NCBI GenBank assembly: GCA_016787285.1
Contig: JAEUUV010000258.1
Span: 1 to 60,854, forward strand
Source: Saprospiraceae bacterium
GTDB lineage: Bacteria; Bacteroidota; Bacteroidia; Chitinophagales; Saprospiraceae
Length of the DNA stretch: 60,854 bases
Reading direction: 5' to 3'
Shown in pieces: positions 25,929 to 33,781 of this stretch; the first letter of the stretch is position 1, and every line of letters begins with the position of its first letter. The notes under the pieces are model-generated. The model was not told the origin of the DNA. It did not search any database and saw only the letters and a program-made list of their open reading frames with translations. The position numbers and the translations under genes are program-made.

Positions 25929-26405
25929 TTAAATTTTGTACTTAACCGCAAAAAACGCAGCTAAACAAAGTAGGGCGGTGACGACAATCTGAGAAAGAGG
26001 ACTCCAACTTAAAAACGGATATTTCTTCACCCATTTGTTTGAGGCAAGATAGCTCTTTAAAGTAGGGCTAAATTCAGAATCACCCATACTTTGAAGTATT
26101 CTTTCATAATGAAAGGCAATTTCTTTGTCTTTCTGATTTGCTATTGAAAGGTTATGCCTCCAAAAAAAGTAGACAAGAAAGATCGCCATAAAACCTCCTC
26201 CTGCACTGTAAAGTACAGTTTCATCAAATGCGATCTCTTTGCTCGTAAGAATGAAACCTGTAAAAGATGCTAGTGCCGTCCAAATTGCAAGCGAGATTTG
26301 AAATTCATATTTTCTCCGCTCATTAAATTGGTCCCATGCGCCCTTCCAAAGGATTGCTAAAGATTCAAAGCGATTTTTAGTTTTGTCGTCCATCGCAAAC
26401 TTCAT
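25929..26405 (-). CDS. Hypothetical membrane protein (SLATT-like architecture)
   Basis: A 158-residue protein with two closely spaced hydrophobic helices near residues 41-58 (QISLAIWTALASFTGFIL) and 67-87 (VLYSAGGGFMAIFLVYFFW) and a C-terminal hydrophobic helix (IVVTALLCLAAFFAVKY). A basic N-terminal amphipathic segment (LWKGAWDQFNERRKYEF) precedes. This layout recalls small membrane proteins proposed as pore-forming effectors in defence systems, but no profile can be run, so the family is unassigned. The start at MKFAMDD lies downstream of a TACTTTTG -7 box (26442-26449, minus strand); MDDKTK at 26393 is the alternative. The gene is AT-rich and sits among toxin-antitoxin genes. Confidence 0.7.
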   Translation of the reverse strand: MKFAMDDKTKNRFESLAILWKGAWDQFNERRKYEFQISLAIWTALASFTGFILTSKEIAFDETVLYSAGGGFMAIFLVYFFWRHNLSIANQKDKEIAFHYERILQSMGDSEFSPTLKSYLASNKWVKKYPFLSWSPLSQIVVTALLCLAAFFAVKYKI

Positions 26406-26441
26406 GTTATAGAGAATATGACTCAAAAAGTTTTGATTGCT

Positions 26442-26449
26442 CAAAAGTA
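26442..26449 (-). promoter_or_regulatory. -7 box TACTTTTG (minus strand)
   Basis: A consensus -7 box upstream of the hypothetical membrane protein. It excludes the longest possible start at 26465. Confidence 0.55.
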
Positions 26450-26595
26450 AAATAAAAAACTGCATTGCTGATTACGTCTCCGCTATTTTTCATTTTGCAG
26501 TTAGTTGACAATTAAAATACATTTGAAACCAACAAGGATAACAAAGATTAGGATGACGACCGAAAAAAGGCGTAAATCGAATTGCTAATTCCCTT

Positions 26596-26603
26596 TACTT
26601 TTG
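26596..26603 (+). promoter_or_regulatory. -7 box TACTTTTG of the DUF4258/zinc-finger pair
   Basis: An exact TAnnTTTG match ending three bases before the ATG at 26607, predicting an almost leaderless transcript. Confidence 0.65.
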
Positions 26604-26606
26604 AGC

Positions 26607-26930
26607 ATGAACTTTCCATTTGATTCAGACCGGTTTCACCTATCTGTTAGGGTAGGTAGAATTATTTGGCGTAAACACACGTTGGAAAAAATGCTGCTGC
26701 GCAATATCAGCCGTGAAGAAGTAATGGAGGCATTGGTTCATGGTGAACTCATTCAAGTGTACGACTACGATCAACCATTTCCTAGTGTTTTGCTGTTAGG
26801 ATTCTCCGGTGACCGCCCAATTCATGTCGTAGCGGCATTTGATGAAAAAGAAGAGACTGCTTACGTCATTACCACATACGAACCGGATGTAACCATCTTT
26901 GATGCGGACTTTAAAACAAAGAAAAAATGA
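26607..26930 (+). CDS. DUF4258 domain protein (putative toxin)
   Basis: A 107-residue DUF4258 protein, a small alpha/beta domain related to RelE/MqsR-type ribonuclease toxins. The family pattern is seen in KHTLEKMLLRNISREEVMEA, DQPFPSVLLLGFSGDRPIHV and AYVITTYEPDVTIFDADFK. It overlaps the zinc-finger gene by four bases (ATGA), which matches the known DUF4258/YgiT-finger arrangement with the toxin first. The nearest box gives a transcript beginning at the ATG. Confidence 0.87.
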   Translation: MNFPFDSDRFHLSVRVGRIIWRKHTLEKMLLRNISREEVMEALVHGELIQVYDYDQPFPSVLLLGFSGDRPIHVVAAFDEKEETAYVITTYEPDVTIFDADFKTKKK

Positions 26931-27160
26931 ACCACATTCCAACAGTTTGCCCGTTGTGCAATGGCAAAATCAAACCCGGCACCACGACATTCAGCCTTGA
27001 CCTCCAATCGGGTGTGATCGTAGTGCGCAAAGTACCGGCGCACATCTGCCAGCAATGTGGCGAAGAATGGCTCGATGACGAACAGGCTGCCAACTTAGAG
27101 AAAATCGTTGCCAGGGCACGGCAACAAAATGTTCAGTTGGAAATGGTTTCGATGGGCTGA
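26927..27160 (+). CDS. YgiT/MqsA-type zinc-finger antitoxin
   Basis: A 77-residue zinc-ribbon protein with two CxxC pairs (CPLCNGK and CQQCGEE), as in the N-terminal zinc domain of MqsA. Between them is a beta region (TTTFSLDLQSGVIVVRKVPA), and the C-terminus is a short helix. The helix-turn-helix DNA-binding domain of full-length MqsA is absent, as in many YgiT-finger antitoxins. It is translationally coupled to the DUF4258 gene and is expected to neutralise it by direct binding. Confidence 0.87.
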   Translation: MNHIPTVCPLCNGKIKPGTTTFSLDLQSGVIVVRKVPAHICQQCGEEWLDDEQAANLEKIVARARQQNVQLEMVSMG

Positions 27161-27248
27161 GCATACAGGGTATGTCCAGAAACGAGCCTATTTCTCACTC
27201 CTCTTTGTGAACTCTTGCCCGTTCGGGATTGGAGGGTCGCCAGAAAGT

Positions 27249-27381
27249 GAGGCTGTCTCATAAGTTGTTTTTCTACCACTAAAAGCACTAAAAAACACTA
27301 AACCACACTAAATTTTAGTGAAAATTTAGTGTGGTTTAGTGGCCTTAGTAGTGAGTTTTGACTTATGAGACAGACAGCCTC
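27249..27381. mobile_element. MITE-like palindromic element
   Basis: The ends GAGGCTGTCTCATAAGT (27249-27265) and its complement (27361-27381, with a 4-base TCTG insertion) form terminal inverted repeats about 133 bp apart. Inside is a second inverted repeat, AAACCACACTAAATTTT with its complement, plus several ACTAAA words. No coding capacity or transposase is present. No target-site duplication was recognised. It lies between the antitoxin gene and the lipid methyltransferase gene. Confidence 0.6.
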
Positions 27382-27401
27382 ATTGTATCTTTTCAAATCC
27401 A

Positions 27402-28586
27402 TTAGCCCGCAGCCATTGCCGCTTTTGCTTCGGCTTTGGTTTCGGTTTCCCCGAGGTTGGTGGTGCCGATGAAGCGATTGCGGTCGGCGGTATTCAGGTT
27501 CTTACGGCAAACAATTTGATACGCAGTTGAACTGCCCTGCCTGGCAATATAAACAGACCAGGCGAGGAAGAGCGCGTAGATGCGGAAGGTTCTCTCTCCG
27601 TACTTCTCCAGGACTTTTTCTTTGTTGCTGATCCAGTTGTTGTACCAATAGTGGATGGTCTTACCGTAGTGGATGCCAATGTTTTCCACACTGTGCACTT
27701 CGAATCCGACTTTTTCGATTCGTTGCAAGTCCCAATTCAGCGGCATACTCGCATCGGCGCCGGAGAAGATGTTTTCGCTCATAAAAAGGCCCCAGACGAG
27801 GTCCTGGCGGTTGTGCTCCTGAAAAAGGTGTTTTCGCTCACGTATCCCGGCAATTTGCAAATAGAAAAGTCCATCGTCTTCCAGCAAATCATAAATCTGT
27901 TTCATGAATTTTTTGAAATACTTGATACCGACATGCTCGGCCATTTCGAGGCAGGTGATTTTATCGTATTTTTTATTCGTGGGGATGTCCCGGTAGTCCA
28001 TGCGCCAGATGCGGGCCTTATCAGGCGACACACCGTATTCTTCGATTTGCCTCGTGCCCCAATCGGCTCCGGCCTGTGCGATGGTAACGCCGGTCGCGTC
28101 CACACCATAGTGTTTGGCCATGTGTGCCACGAGTGTACCCCAACCACAGCCGATATCCAGTAACGACTCGCCGGGCTTGAGCTGCATCTTGCGGGCGATG
28201 AGGTTCATCTTGTTGTCCTGCGCAGCCTCCAACGACTCGTTTTGATTGTGGAAATAGCAGCTGGTGTAGATCATGCGCGGGCCAAGAAACCAGTTGAACA
28301 GGTCGTTCTTATTGTCATAATGGCTGCGCACGATGCGTTCATCCTGCTTCTTGGAGTGTATTACCACTTCGGGAATAAGCCGGGTCAAGAAAAACTTATA
28401 ATGATGCCAGATATATTCATAGGTGAACAGATCATCCTTGTGCCGAAGCATTTCGAACAAATCAGTTTTAATGTCAATCCTCTCGTGAATGTAATCCTGC
28501 ACGAAATGCCCCATCGCCGCTTTTTCATTGCGGTAATGCGCGCCGGCCCTGGGGTTTTTTACTTCAATAAAGTCGGATAATTTCAT
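27402..28586 (-). CDS. Cyclopropane-fatty-acid-synthase-family lipid methyltransferase
   Basis: A 394-residue SAM-dependent methyltransferase of the CFA synthase family. The SAM site GESLLDIGCGWGTLVAHMAK (motif I) is near residue 142, and the family features HYDNKNDLFNWFLG, YTSCYF and CLEMAEHVG are present. The long N-terminal helical region (HFVQDYIHERIDIKTDLFEM) and the C-terminal aromatic-rich part (HYWYNNWISNKEKVLEKYGE) resemble the sphingolipid/fatty-acid-modifying members more than CfaA itself. It follows a desaturase gene by nine bases, so both probably act on the same lipid acyl or long-chain-base substrate. Confidence 0.88.
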   Translation of the reverse strand: MKLSDFIEVKNPRAGAHYRNEKAAMGHFVQDYIHERIDIKTDLFEMLRHKDDLFTYEYIWHHYKFFLTRLIPEVVIHSKKQDERIVRSHYDNKNDLFNWFLGPRMIYTSCYFHNQNESLEAAQDNKMNLIARKMQLKPGESLLDIGCGWGTLVAHMAKHYGVDATGVTIAQAGADWGTRQIEEYGVSPDKARIWRMDYRDIPTNKKYDKITCLEMAEHVGIKYFKKFMKQIYDLLEDDGLFYLQIAGIRERKHLFQEHNRQDLVWGLFMSENIFSGADASMPLNWDLQRIEKVGFEVHSVENIGIHYGKTIHYWYNNWISNKEKVLEKYGERTFRIYALFLAWSVYIARQGSSTAYQIVCRKNLNTADRNRFIGTTNLGETETKAEAKAAMAAG

Positions 28587-28595
28587 GGTCGTGTT

Positions 28596-29492
28596 TTAAT
28601 TGCTGCTCGTTGATGATAGATTTTGCTTGCGTTCCATGCGCATATTTTCCGTTTGAAAGGAATGGCTAAACAATCCCAAAATATACACCCGAAACAAATA
28701 CCAGGCAAAATTCTCTTCATTCAACCTGGGATCAATTTTATGAGCAATCTTGTCGTGTTTTTCTCTTAATTTACTCCAGTGAACACCGGGCGAAAGATGG
28801 TGTACCGTATGCAAGCCATTGTTTAGCAACAAAAAATTCAGCACCTTCCCTGTGATATTCCGGGAATGATTAAACTCTGATTCTTCGTCGGCATGAATAT
28901 GTTGGATATAATTAAACACAAGGACAGTAAACAGCGACAATTGCTGCGGGATGATCACATAAACGACAGCTTTTTTCCAGTCAACAACCAAAGCAATGAC
29001 GATCCAGGCAATCAGGCTGATTATTTGCAATAAATGCGTGTAAAATTTTCGTCGGTCATCATTGTATAAACCAAGGAGGTATTTCCCAACTGCTCCTTGC
29101 TGTTTCATTCCACTAATTGAAGGATAAGTCAACAAAGTCAGGAGATTGTTTTTCTCGGAAACCATGTAGGTTTTTGTGTAATCAGGCTCCTTATTGACAT
29201 GTACATGGTGATTGGAGTTGTGCGTCGGTATCCAGGCGAATACCGGAAAACCATAAAAAACAGTAAGGAAATTATCGGTAAAAATATTCAGCCACTTCAC
29301 CGTCCACATGGGGAGGTGTTGGTGGTTGTGTACTATCGTGGAAACAATAACCGCCATGAGCAATTGTACGGCATAACAAAAAATCCAAAGCGGGGTAGAC
29401 ATATTGTTGCCGTATTGCCACAGTAAAACCAGTGAACCGGCAGTAATAAACATGAATACCAAAGAGCGGATGTCTGCTTTATATCTAAGCAT
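28596..29492 (-). CDS. Membrane fatty-acid desaturase
   Basis: A 298-residue diiron membrane desaturase. All three histidine boxes are present: HNHQH near residue 55, HNSNHH near 91 and HTVHH near 229. Four to five hydrophobic segments surround them. The enzyme should introduce a double bond or hydroxyl group into a lipid chain in the inner membrane. It is the first gene of a two-gene unit with the CFA-family methyltransferase. Base composition is AT-richer than the flanks. Confidence 0.9.
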   Translation of the reverse strand: MLRYKADIRSLVFMFITAGSLVLLWQYGNNMSTPLWIFCYAVQLLMAVIVSTIVHNHQHLPMWTVKWLNIFTDNFLTVFYGFPVFAWIPTHNSNHHVHVNKEPDYTKTYMVSEKNNLLTLLTYPSISGMKQQGAVGKYLLGLYNDDRRKFYTHLLQIISLIAWIVIALVVDWKKAVVYVIIPQQLSLFTVLVFNYIQHIHADEESEFNHSRNITGKVLNFLLLNNGLHTVHHLSPGVHWSKLREKHDKIAHKIDPRLNEENFAWYLFRVYILGLFSHSFQTENMRMERKQNLSSTSSN

Positions 29493-29640
29493 AAGGATGA
29501 AGGTGCTGTTTAACTTGTGTATTGAAATCCGCCATGCTGGTAATGGTGAACGAACAGGCGAGCGGGCACAAGGTAACTCCGAAAGCCGGTTGGAAAAACA
29601 TCAGACCACATTTTTTCATTCCGGCGCGGAACTGCGCACC

Positions 29641-30579
29641 TCAATCCCACCACCCATGCGGATACTCGCTCAGCGGCGCAAAGTGAAATGCCTCCAATTG
29701 CTTGAGCGTCCGCTGCCGCAGATACCCGGCCCGGGTATTGGCCAAAACGGGGTGCCCTTTGGCCAGGAGTGGCTGGTACAGGTTCTGAAAACGTGTGAAT
29801 TTCAGCGTCTTGTGACGGTGTGTTCGAGCATCCACAATACCGGCGGACGTTTTGCTCACGCTGGCCCTTTCCTCTTGTTCCTGGGTCAGCCAGATGTCAC
29901 CAAGGGCGTGATTGCCGCGGTACACCCGTCGGATTTGTACCAGGGGCTTGTGTTTGTCCGATTCGCCGCTATGCTTGCGCCAAACTGCCACGAGACCCTC
30001 CCCCTCTACCGGTTCCCGTGTTGTATCGGCATTTTTTCCAACATCACTTCCGCCGATATATTGAGCGCGGGCTTTCCAGCCACTGGCGTCGAACGTCGTA
30101 ACGGGCGCAGGCGGCGTATCCTCTTCCGCCCAACTGTGGTTTTCCCAGCGCTGTAGTGCCGCGCGGGTAGTCCATTGAGTGGGATGCCAGAGCAGCCAAC
30201 TCAAGGCCGACTCCAGCAACAAGATTTGAGCATACGGCCCTCGAAGCACCGCCAACGGCTCGCCGGGCAACAACAGCATACCCTCCGGCGGCGCCCAGAC
30301 ATCCACACGCAACCGCATCCGCTGGAGGTGGTTGAGAAAACTCTCCGTGAACACAGCCTGTCCGCGGTCGTCGGTCATTTGCCCCATGCGTAAAATTACT
30401 GCCGGTGAAAACCGGAAATGTCGCACGTGCTCGGCCAGCAAGCCCGCTCCGCAGGAAATGGCGAACGGCCCGTCGGGGCGATACACGAGGTGAAACAAAC
30501 TCGGTTCGTCATACGAGCCGTCGTGCCAGGCAGTTTGCGCAGCAAGAGCAGGAGATCGGTCGGAAAGCCAGTCGAACAT
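29641..30579 (-). CDS. NAPRTase-like protein, shortened
   Basis: A 312-residue protein that resembles nicotinate phosphoribosyltransferase at both ends. The N-terminal part (FAISCGAGLLAEHVRHFRFS; GEPLAVLRGPYAQILLLESA; LLWHPTQWTTRAAL) matches the family's first domain, and KPLVQIRRVYR...DIWLTQEQEE...LYQPLLAKGHPVL matches its last region. Full-length enzymes have about 390-500 residues. The middle barrel segment, with its phosphate-binding Gly/Thr loop, is mostly missing here, the link being TTFDASGWKARAQYIGGSDV. The reading frame is open, so it may be a non-catalytic derivative. Start 30579 lies directly after the tandem-repeat spacer downstream of dapF. Confidence 0.6.
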   Translation of the reverse strand: MFDWLSDRSPALAAQTAWHDGSYDEPSLFHLVYRPDGPFAISCGAGLLAEHVRHFRFSPAVILRMGQMTDDRGQAVFTESFLNHLQRMRLRVDVWAPPEGMLLLPGEPLAVLRGPYAQILLLESALSWLLWHPTQWTTRAALQRWENHSWAEEDTPPAPVTTFDASGWKARAQYIGGSDVGKNADTTREPVEGEGLVAVWRKHSGESDKHKPLVQIRRVYRGNHALGDIWLTQEQEERASVSKTSAGIVDARTHRHKTLKFTRFQNLYQPLLAKGHPVLANTRAGYLRQRTLKQLEAFHFAPLSEYPHGWWD

Positions 30580-30602
30580 GATTGATTCGATTGATTCGAT
30601 TT
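30580..30602. repeat. 9-bp tandem repeat filling the dapF/NAPRTase-like spacer
   Basis: The entire 23-base gap between the dapF stop and the next ATG consists of about 2.5 units of the same 9-mer (ATTGATTCG register) found at 851-901. Confidence 0.92.
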
Positions 30603-31424
30603 TCAACCCGCGGATTCATCCGTGGGAACAATGGTGCCGGAAAATACTTCTGTAGCGGGGCCGCAGAGCCAGATATTGGAAAAAGAGCCGTCGGCGTTGG
30701 CCTGAAAACGCACCCGCAGGTGTCCGCCTGCCGCCTGCACCGCCGTCTCATGCTCGCCGGGAGACAAGTGTTGTCGAGCATGATTGGCCAGTGCCGCCGC
30801 CGTCACGCCGGTGCCGCAGGCGAGCGTTTCGTCCTCCACACCGCGTTCGTAGGTGCGTATACGCAAGTTTTCCGTGGTTTCCTGTACCAGGTTTACATTG
30901 ATACCCGCTGCCCGGAACCGGTCGGAATACCGTACGGCGCGACCTTCCTGCACCATATCGAGGTTATCAAGCGCCGGTACGAAGCGGACGTAGTGCGGCG
31001 AGCCGGTGTTGAGCACGAATGCTTCAAGCGCATCGGTTGTTTCGATTTTGGGCACATCGCTCATGTGCAATTCGACCCAGGCTTCAGGGCCTTTCGCTGC
31101 CGTGATAACCGCCTCGTGCGGGCCGTCTATCGCCAGAAAACGGTAGTGCTCCCGCTCGATTCCAACCTGCCGGGCAAAAGCCACGATGCAGCGTCCGCCG
31201 TTTCCGCACATACTGCTTTCGCGTCCGTCGGCGTTGAAGTACACCATTTCAAAATCGTAGTCGGGGTGCTCTCGCAACAGAATAAGTCCGTCGGCGCCGA
31301 TGCCGAAATGGCGGTCGCAAAGGCGCGCGATTTGTGCGGTATTTTCGCGGCCCAACCATTGCCGGTTGCGTTGATCCACCAGGATAAAATCGTTGCCGGC
31401 GCCTTGATACTTCCAAAAGTGCAT
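30603..31424 (-). CDS. dapF: Diaminopimelate epimerase
   Basis: A 273-residue DapF, which interconverts LL- and meso-diaminopimelate in lysine and peptidoglycan synthesis. Both active-site cysteine motifs are present: SSMCGNGGRC in the N-terminal half and LACGTGVTAAAL in the C-terminal half. The substrate-binding phrase MHFWKYQGAGNDFI opens the protein, so the start at MHFW was chosen over an upstream extension of 22 residues. Length matches the family. It is the promoter-proximal gene of a unit with the NAPRTase-like gene. Confidence 0.96.
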   Translation of the reverse strand: MHFWKYQGAGNDFILVDQRNRQWLGRENTAQIARLCDRHFGIGADGLILLREHPDYDFEMVYFNADGRESSMCGNGGRCIVAFARQVGIEREHYRFLAIDGPHEAVITAAKGPEAWVELHMSDVPKIETTDALEAFVLNTGSPHYVRFVPALDNLDMVQEGRAVRYSDRFRAAGINVNLVQETTENLRIRTYERGVEDETLACGTGVTAAALANHARQHLSPGEHETAVQAAGGHLRVRFQANADGSFSNIWLCGPATEVFSGTIVPTDESAG

Positions 31425-31518
31425 TTTCGTGTTGCCAATTTTGGTGCGAAAATGCGAAAGAGTTTGGGTTGCCTGTGAACATTGCTGCATACGGCATGAT
31501 TTTTATCGCTACGCATCC

Positions 31519-31600
31519 GATTCGTCTGACGACTGCAAGTCGTCTGACGAATCTTCTTGAAACACCTATTCGTCAGACGGCTTGCAGCCGTCTGACGAAT
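31519..31600. repeat. Pair of REP-like palindromes
   Basis: Two related hairpins sit between the divergent dapF and HtrA genes: 31519-31553 (16-bp arms, one mismatch, GCA loop) and 31568-31600 (15-bp perfect arms, TGC loop). Their arms share the words ATTCGTC and GTCTGACGAAT. The rest of the 31425-31667 gap shows no gene. Confidence 0.88.
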
Positions 31601-31667
31601 TTTACCCGAAGTCATTTGTCAACCATTTGCTCCGGAAATTGTCCTTTCTGCTCAACGTTACTGCGTT

Positions 31668-33113
31668 ATGAACAAAAACACACTGCAACTTTTCGCTGTT
31701 GCGCTGCTGAGCGCACTCTTGTCCGTATTGCTCTACCGGCAGTTTGAGGACCCGGAAAAAGTATACTGGAACTCGAACGGAGACGGCGAGGCACGTTACG
31801 TCAAATTGGTGGATAAACTGTTTGACACCCGTTCGACGGAAGGATTTGTGTCGTCGGCGCCGACCGACTTCATTACCGCCGCCGAAGTGGCTGCGCCGGC
31901 AGTAGTCAACATTCGCGCCCCCATCCAAAAGGAAGGCGGCGTTTGGCGCAGCCAGGGGCCAACGGTTTCCTCCGGATCCGGCGTGATCCTTTCGCCCGAC
32001 GGCTTCATCGTGACTAACCACCATGTGGTGGAAAACAGCATCGAAATCAAGGTCACCCTGTCCGACAAACGGACGTACGAAGCCAAATTGGTCGGTACCG
32101 ACCCGTCCACCGACATTGCGCTGCTGAAAATTGATGCCGACGACCTGCCTTTTCTCGTGTTTGGAAACAGCGATTCCATCCGCGTGGGCGAGTGGGTATT
32201 GGCGGTGGGTTATCCCTTCAGCCTCGAAAGCACCGTCACTGCCGGTATCGTGAGCGCCAAAAGCCGGAACATAAACATCCTCGGCGGCGTCACCAGCATC
32301 GAGTCGTTCATCCAGACCGACGCGGCCGTCAACCCCGGTAACAGCGGCGGCGCCTTGGTGAACACCTTCGGCGAACTGATCGGCATCAACACCGCGATCT
32401 ATGCAAAATCGGAAAGTTACGAGGGCTATTCCTTCGCGGTGCCTTCCAACCTGGCCCAAAAAGTGATTCGTGATCTTCGGGAATTCGGCGAGGTACACCG
32501 GGCATTTCTCGGAGTCAAAATCGAGGATTTGGACAGCGAAATGGCCCTCGACATGGGCCTGCCCAACGCCGACGGCATCCGGGTGACCCGTGTGAACTCC
32601 AACAGCGCCGCCGCAGATGCCGGCCTTCAGGTCGGCGACGTGATTCTTCGCCTCAACGACGCGCCGGTGCGCCGCACGCCCGAGTTGCAGGAGTTTGTCG
32701 GACGCTTTCGGCCCGGCGAACGCATCTCGGTCGAGTTCTGGCGCAACGGTATCCGGCGCAAATCCACGATGGTGCTCAAGGATCAAAATAACTCCACCGC
32801 CTCCATTCCGCGCGCCAGTGGTACGGAACTCAGCCAGGAACTCGGCATCGAACTGCGCGATCTGTCGCGGGAAGAAAAAAACCGCATGCGGCTCAAAGGC
32901 GCTGTGGTATCCAGCGTACGCAAAGGCAGCATCGTGTACGACACCAACATGGCGCCCGGTTTTGTCGTCACAAGCGTCAATGGAAACCGGGCCGCCAACA
33001 TGGCCGAGGTGGTGGACCTGATCCGCAGCGCCTACAACCTCGTGGTGCTCGACGGCTACTACGAGGGCGAGCCGGATCGGTACGAGTATCGGTTTCGGAA
33101 AGAGGTTAGGTAA
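31668..33113 (+). CDS. HtrA/DegQ-family periplasmic serine protease
   Basis: A 481-residue HtrA protease with an N-terminal signal/anchor (QLFAVALLSALLSVLLYR). The trypsin-like domain has the triad His119 (TNHHVV), Asp149 (STDIALLK) and Ser226 (NPGNSGGAL). Two PDZ domains follow, near 275-370 (FLGVKIEDLDSEMALDMGLP) and 390-480 (ELGIELRDLSREEKNRMRLK). It should degrade or refold damaged envelope proteins. The region upstream contains two REP-like palindromes. All catalytic residues are intact. Confidence 0.95.
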   Translation: MNKNTLQLFAVALLSALLSVLLYRQFEDPEKVYWNSNGDGEARYVKLVDKLFDTRSTEGFVSSAPTDFITAAEVAAPAVVNIRAPIQKEGGVWRSQGPTVSSGSGVILSPDGFIVTNHHVVENSIEIKVTLSDKRTYEAKLVGTDPSTDIALLKIDADDLPFLVFGNSDSIRVGEWVLAVGYPFSLESTVTAGIVSAKSRNINILGGVTSIESFIQTDAAVNPGNSGGALVNTFGELIGINTAIYAKSESYEGYSFAVPSNLAQKVIRDLREFGEVHRAFLGVKIEDLDSEMALDMGLPNADGIRVTRVNSNSAAADAGLQVGDVILRLNDAPVRRTPELQEFVGRFRPGERISVEFWRNGIRRKSTMVLKDQNNSTASIPRASGTELSQELGIELRDLSREEKNRMRLKGAVVSSVRKGSIVYDTNMAPGFVVTSVNGNRAANMAEVVDLIRSAYNLVVLDGYYEGEPDRYEYRFRKEVR

Positions 33114-33141
33114 TACTTTTTCCTGGCGCCAAATCCTTTGA

Positions 33142-33172
33142 TTGTTTTTACGCTTGTTACGGATTACTTTTG
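33142..33172 (+). promoter_or_regulatory. Promoter of the ParE-type toxin-antitoxin pair
   Basis: TTG at 33142-33144, a 20-base spacer and TACTTTTG at 33165-33172 match the Bacteroidota consensus. The ATG of the antitoxin follows at 33194. Confidence 0.7.
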
Positions 33173-33193
33173 CAAATCTTAACGGTAAGAACC

Positions 33194-33460
33194 ATGACTG
33201 ATACAGACATCCGGGCAGAAAAACTTGCCTTAATTCACGAGATTCTGGAAGTAGAGGATAAGAAAATACTGATACTAATCAGACGGTTGCTCGAGAGTGC
33301 CCTGAAATCCGAGTCAGGCATTCCAGCGAATGATTTTTGGTCGGAACTATCTGAAAAACAAAAGAATGATATTCTGGAATCTATCCGTGAGATTGAAACG
33401 GGAGAATCAATAGCGCATTCGCATGTAATGACTGAACTCAGGCAGCGATTTGCAAAATGA
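33194..33460 (+). CDS. Antitoxin-like protein upstream of ParE
   Basis: An 88-residue acidic, helical protein. It resembles the small antitoxins of Bacteroidota that precede a RelE/ParE toxin: EKLALIHEILEVEDKKILIL at the N-terminus, then FWSELSEKQKNDILESIREI and a C-terminal AHSHVMTELRQRFAK. No ribbon-helix-helix motif is obvious. It overlaps the toxin gene by four bases. The N-terminal MTDTDIRAEK start follows the promoter by 21 bases, excluding an eight-codon extension. Confidence 0.8.
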   Translation: MTDTDIRAEKLALIHEILEVEDKKILILIRRLLESALKSESGIPANDFWSELSEKQKNDILESIREIETGESIAHSHVMTELRQRFAK

Positions 33461-33753
33461 AAATATGCCCCATCTTTTGGTCTGCTAAAGCCAAAGCGGA
33501 ATTCGTTGACATTCTGACCTTTCTGGAAATTCAGTTTGGTTCAGAAGTTGCTGCGAACTGTGTTTTACTTGTAGACGCAGCGTTGGAAAAAATCGCAGTT
33601 TTTCCTGAAATGTGCCCTGAGTCAGGACCGCATGGGATTCGCAAGTCCGTAGTTCAAAAAAATCTCAGCATTTTCTACCGATACCACCGGGGTCAAATTG
33701 ATGTCCTTAAAATTTGGGACAACCGGCAAGACCCGGACAACCTACTGCTTTGA
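33457..33753 (+). CDS. RelE/ParE family toxin
   Basis: A 98-residue RelE/ParE-superfamily protein: WSAKAKAEFVDILTFLEIQF in the first helix pair, FPEMCPESGPHGIRKSVVQK, then the beta strands SIFYRYHRGQIDVLKIWDNR that end nearly every member. It should inhibit gyrase (ParE) or cleave ribosome-bound mRNA (RelE); the family cannot be separated by eye. It is coupled to the upstream antitoxin by an ATGA overlap. Confidence 0.9.
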   Translation: MKICPIFWSAKAKAEFVDILTFLEIQFGSEVAANCVLLVDAALEKIAVFPEMCPESGPHGIRKSVVQKNLSIFYRYHRGQIDVLKIWDNRQDPDNLLL

Positions 33754-33781
33754 CACATCTTTGTGCGTGAACGGCAAAACT

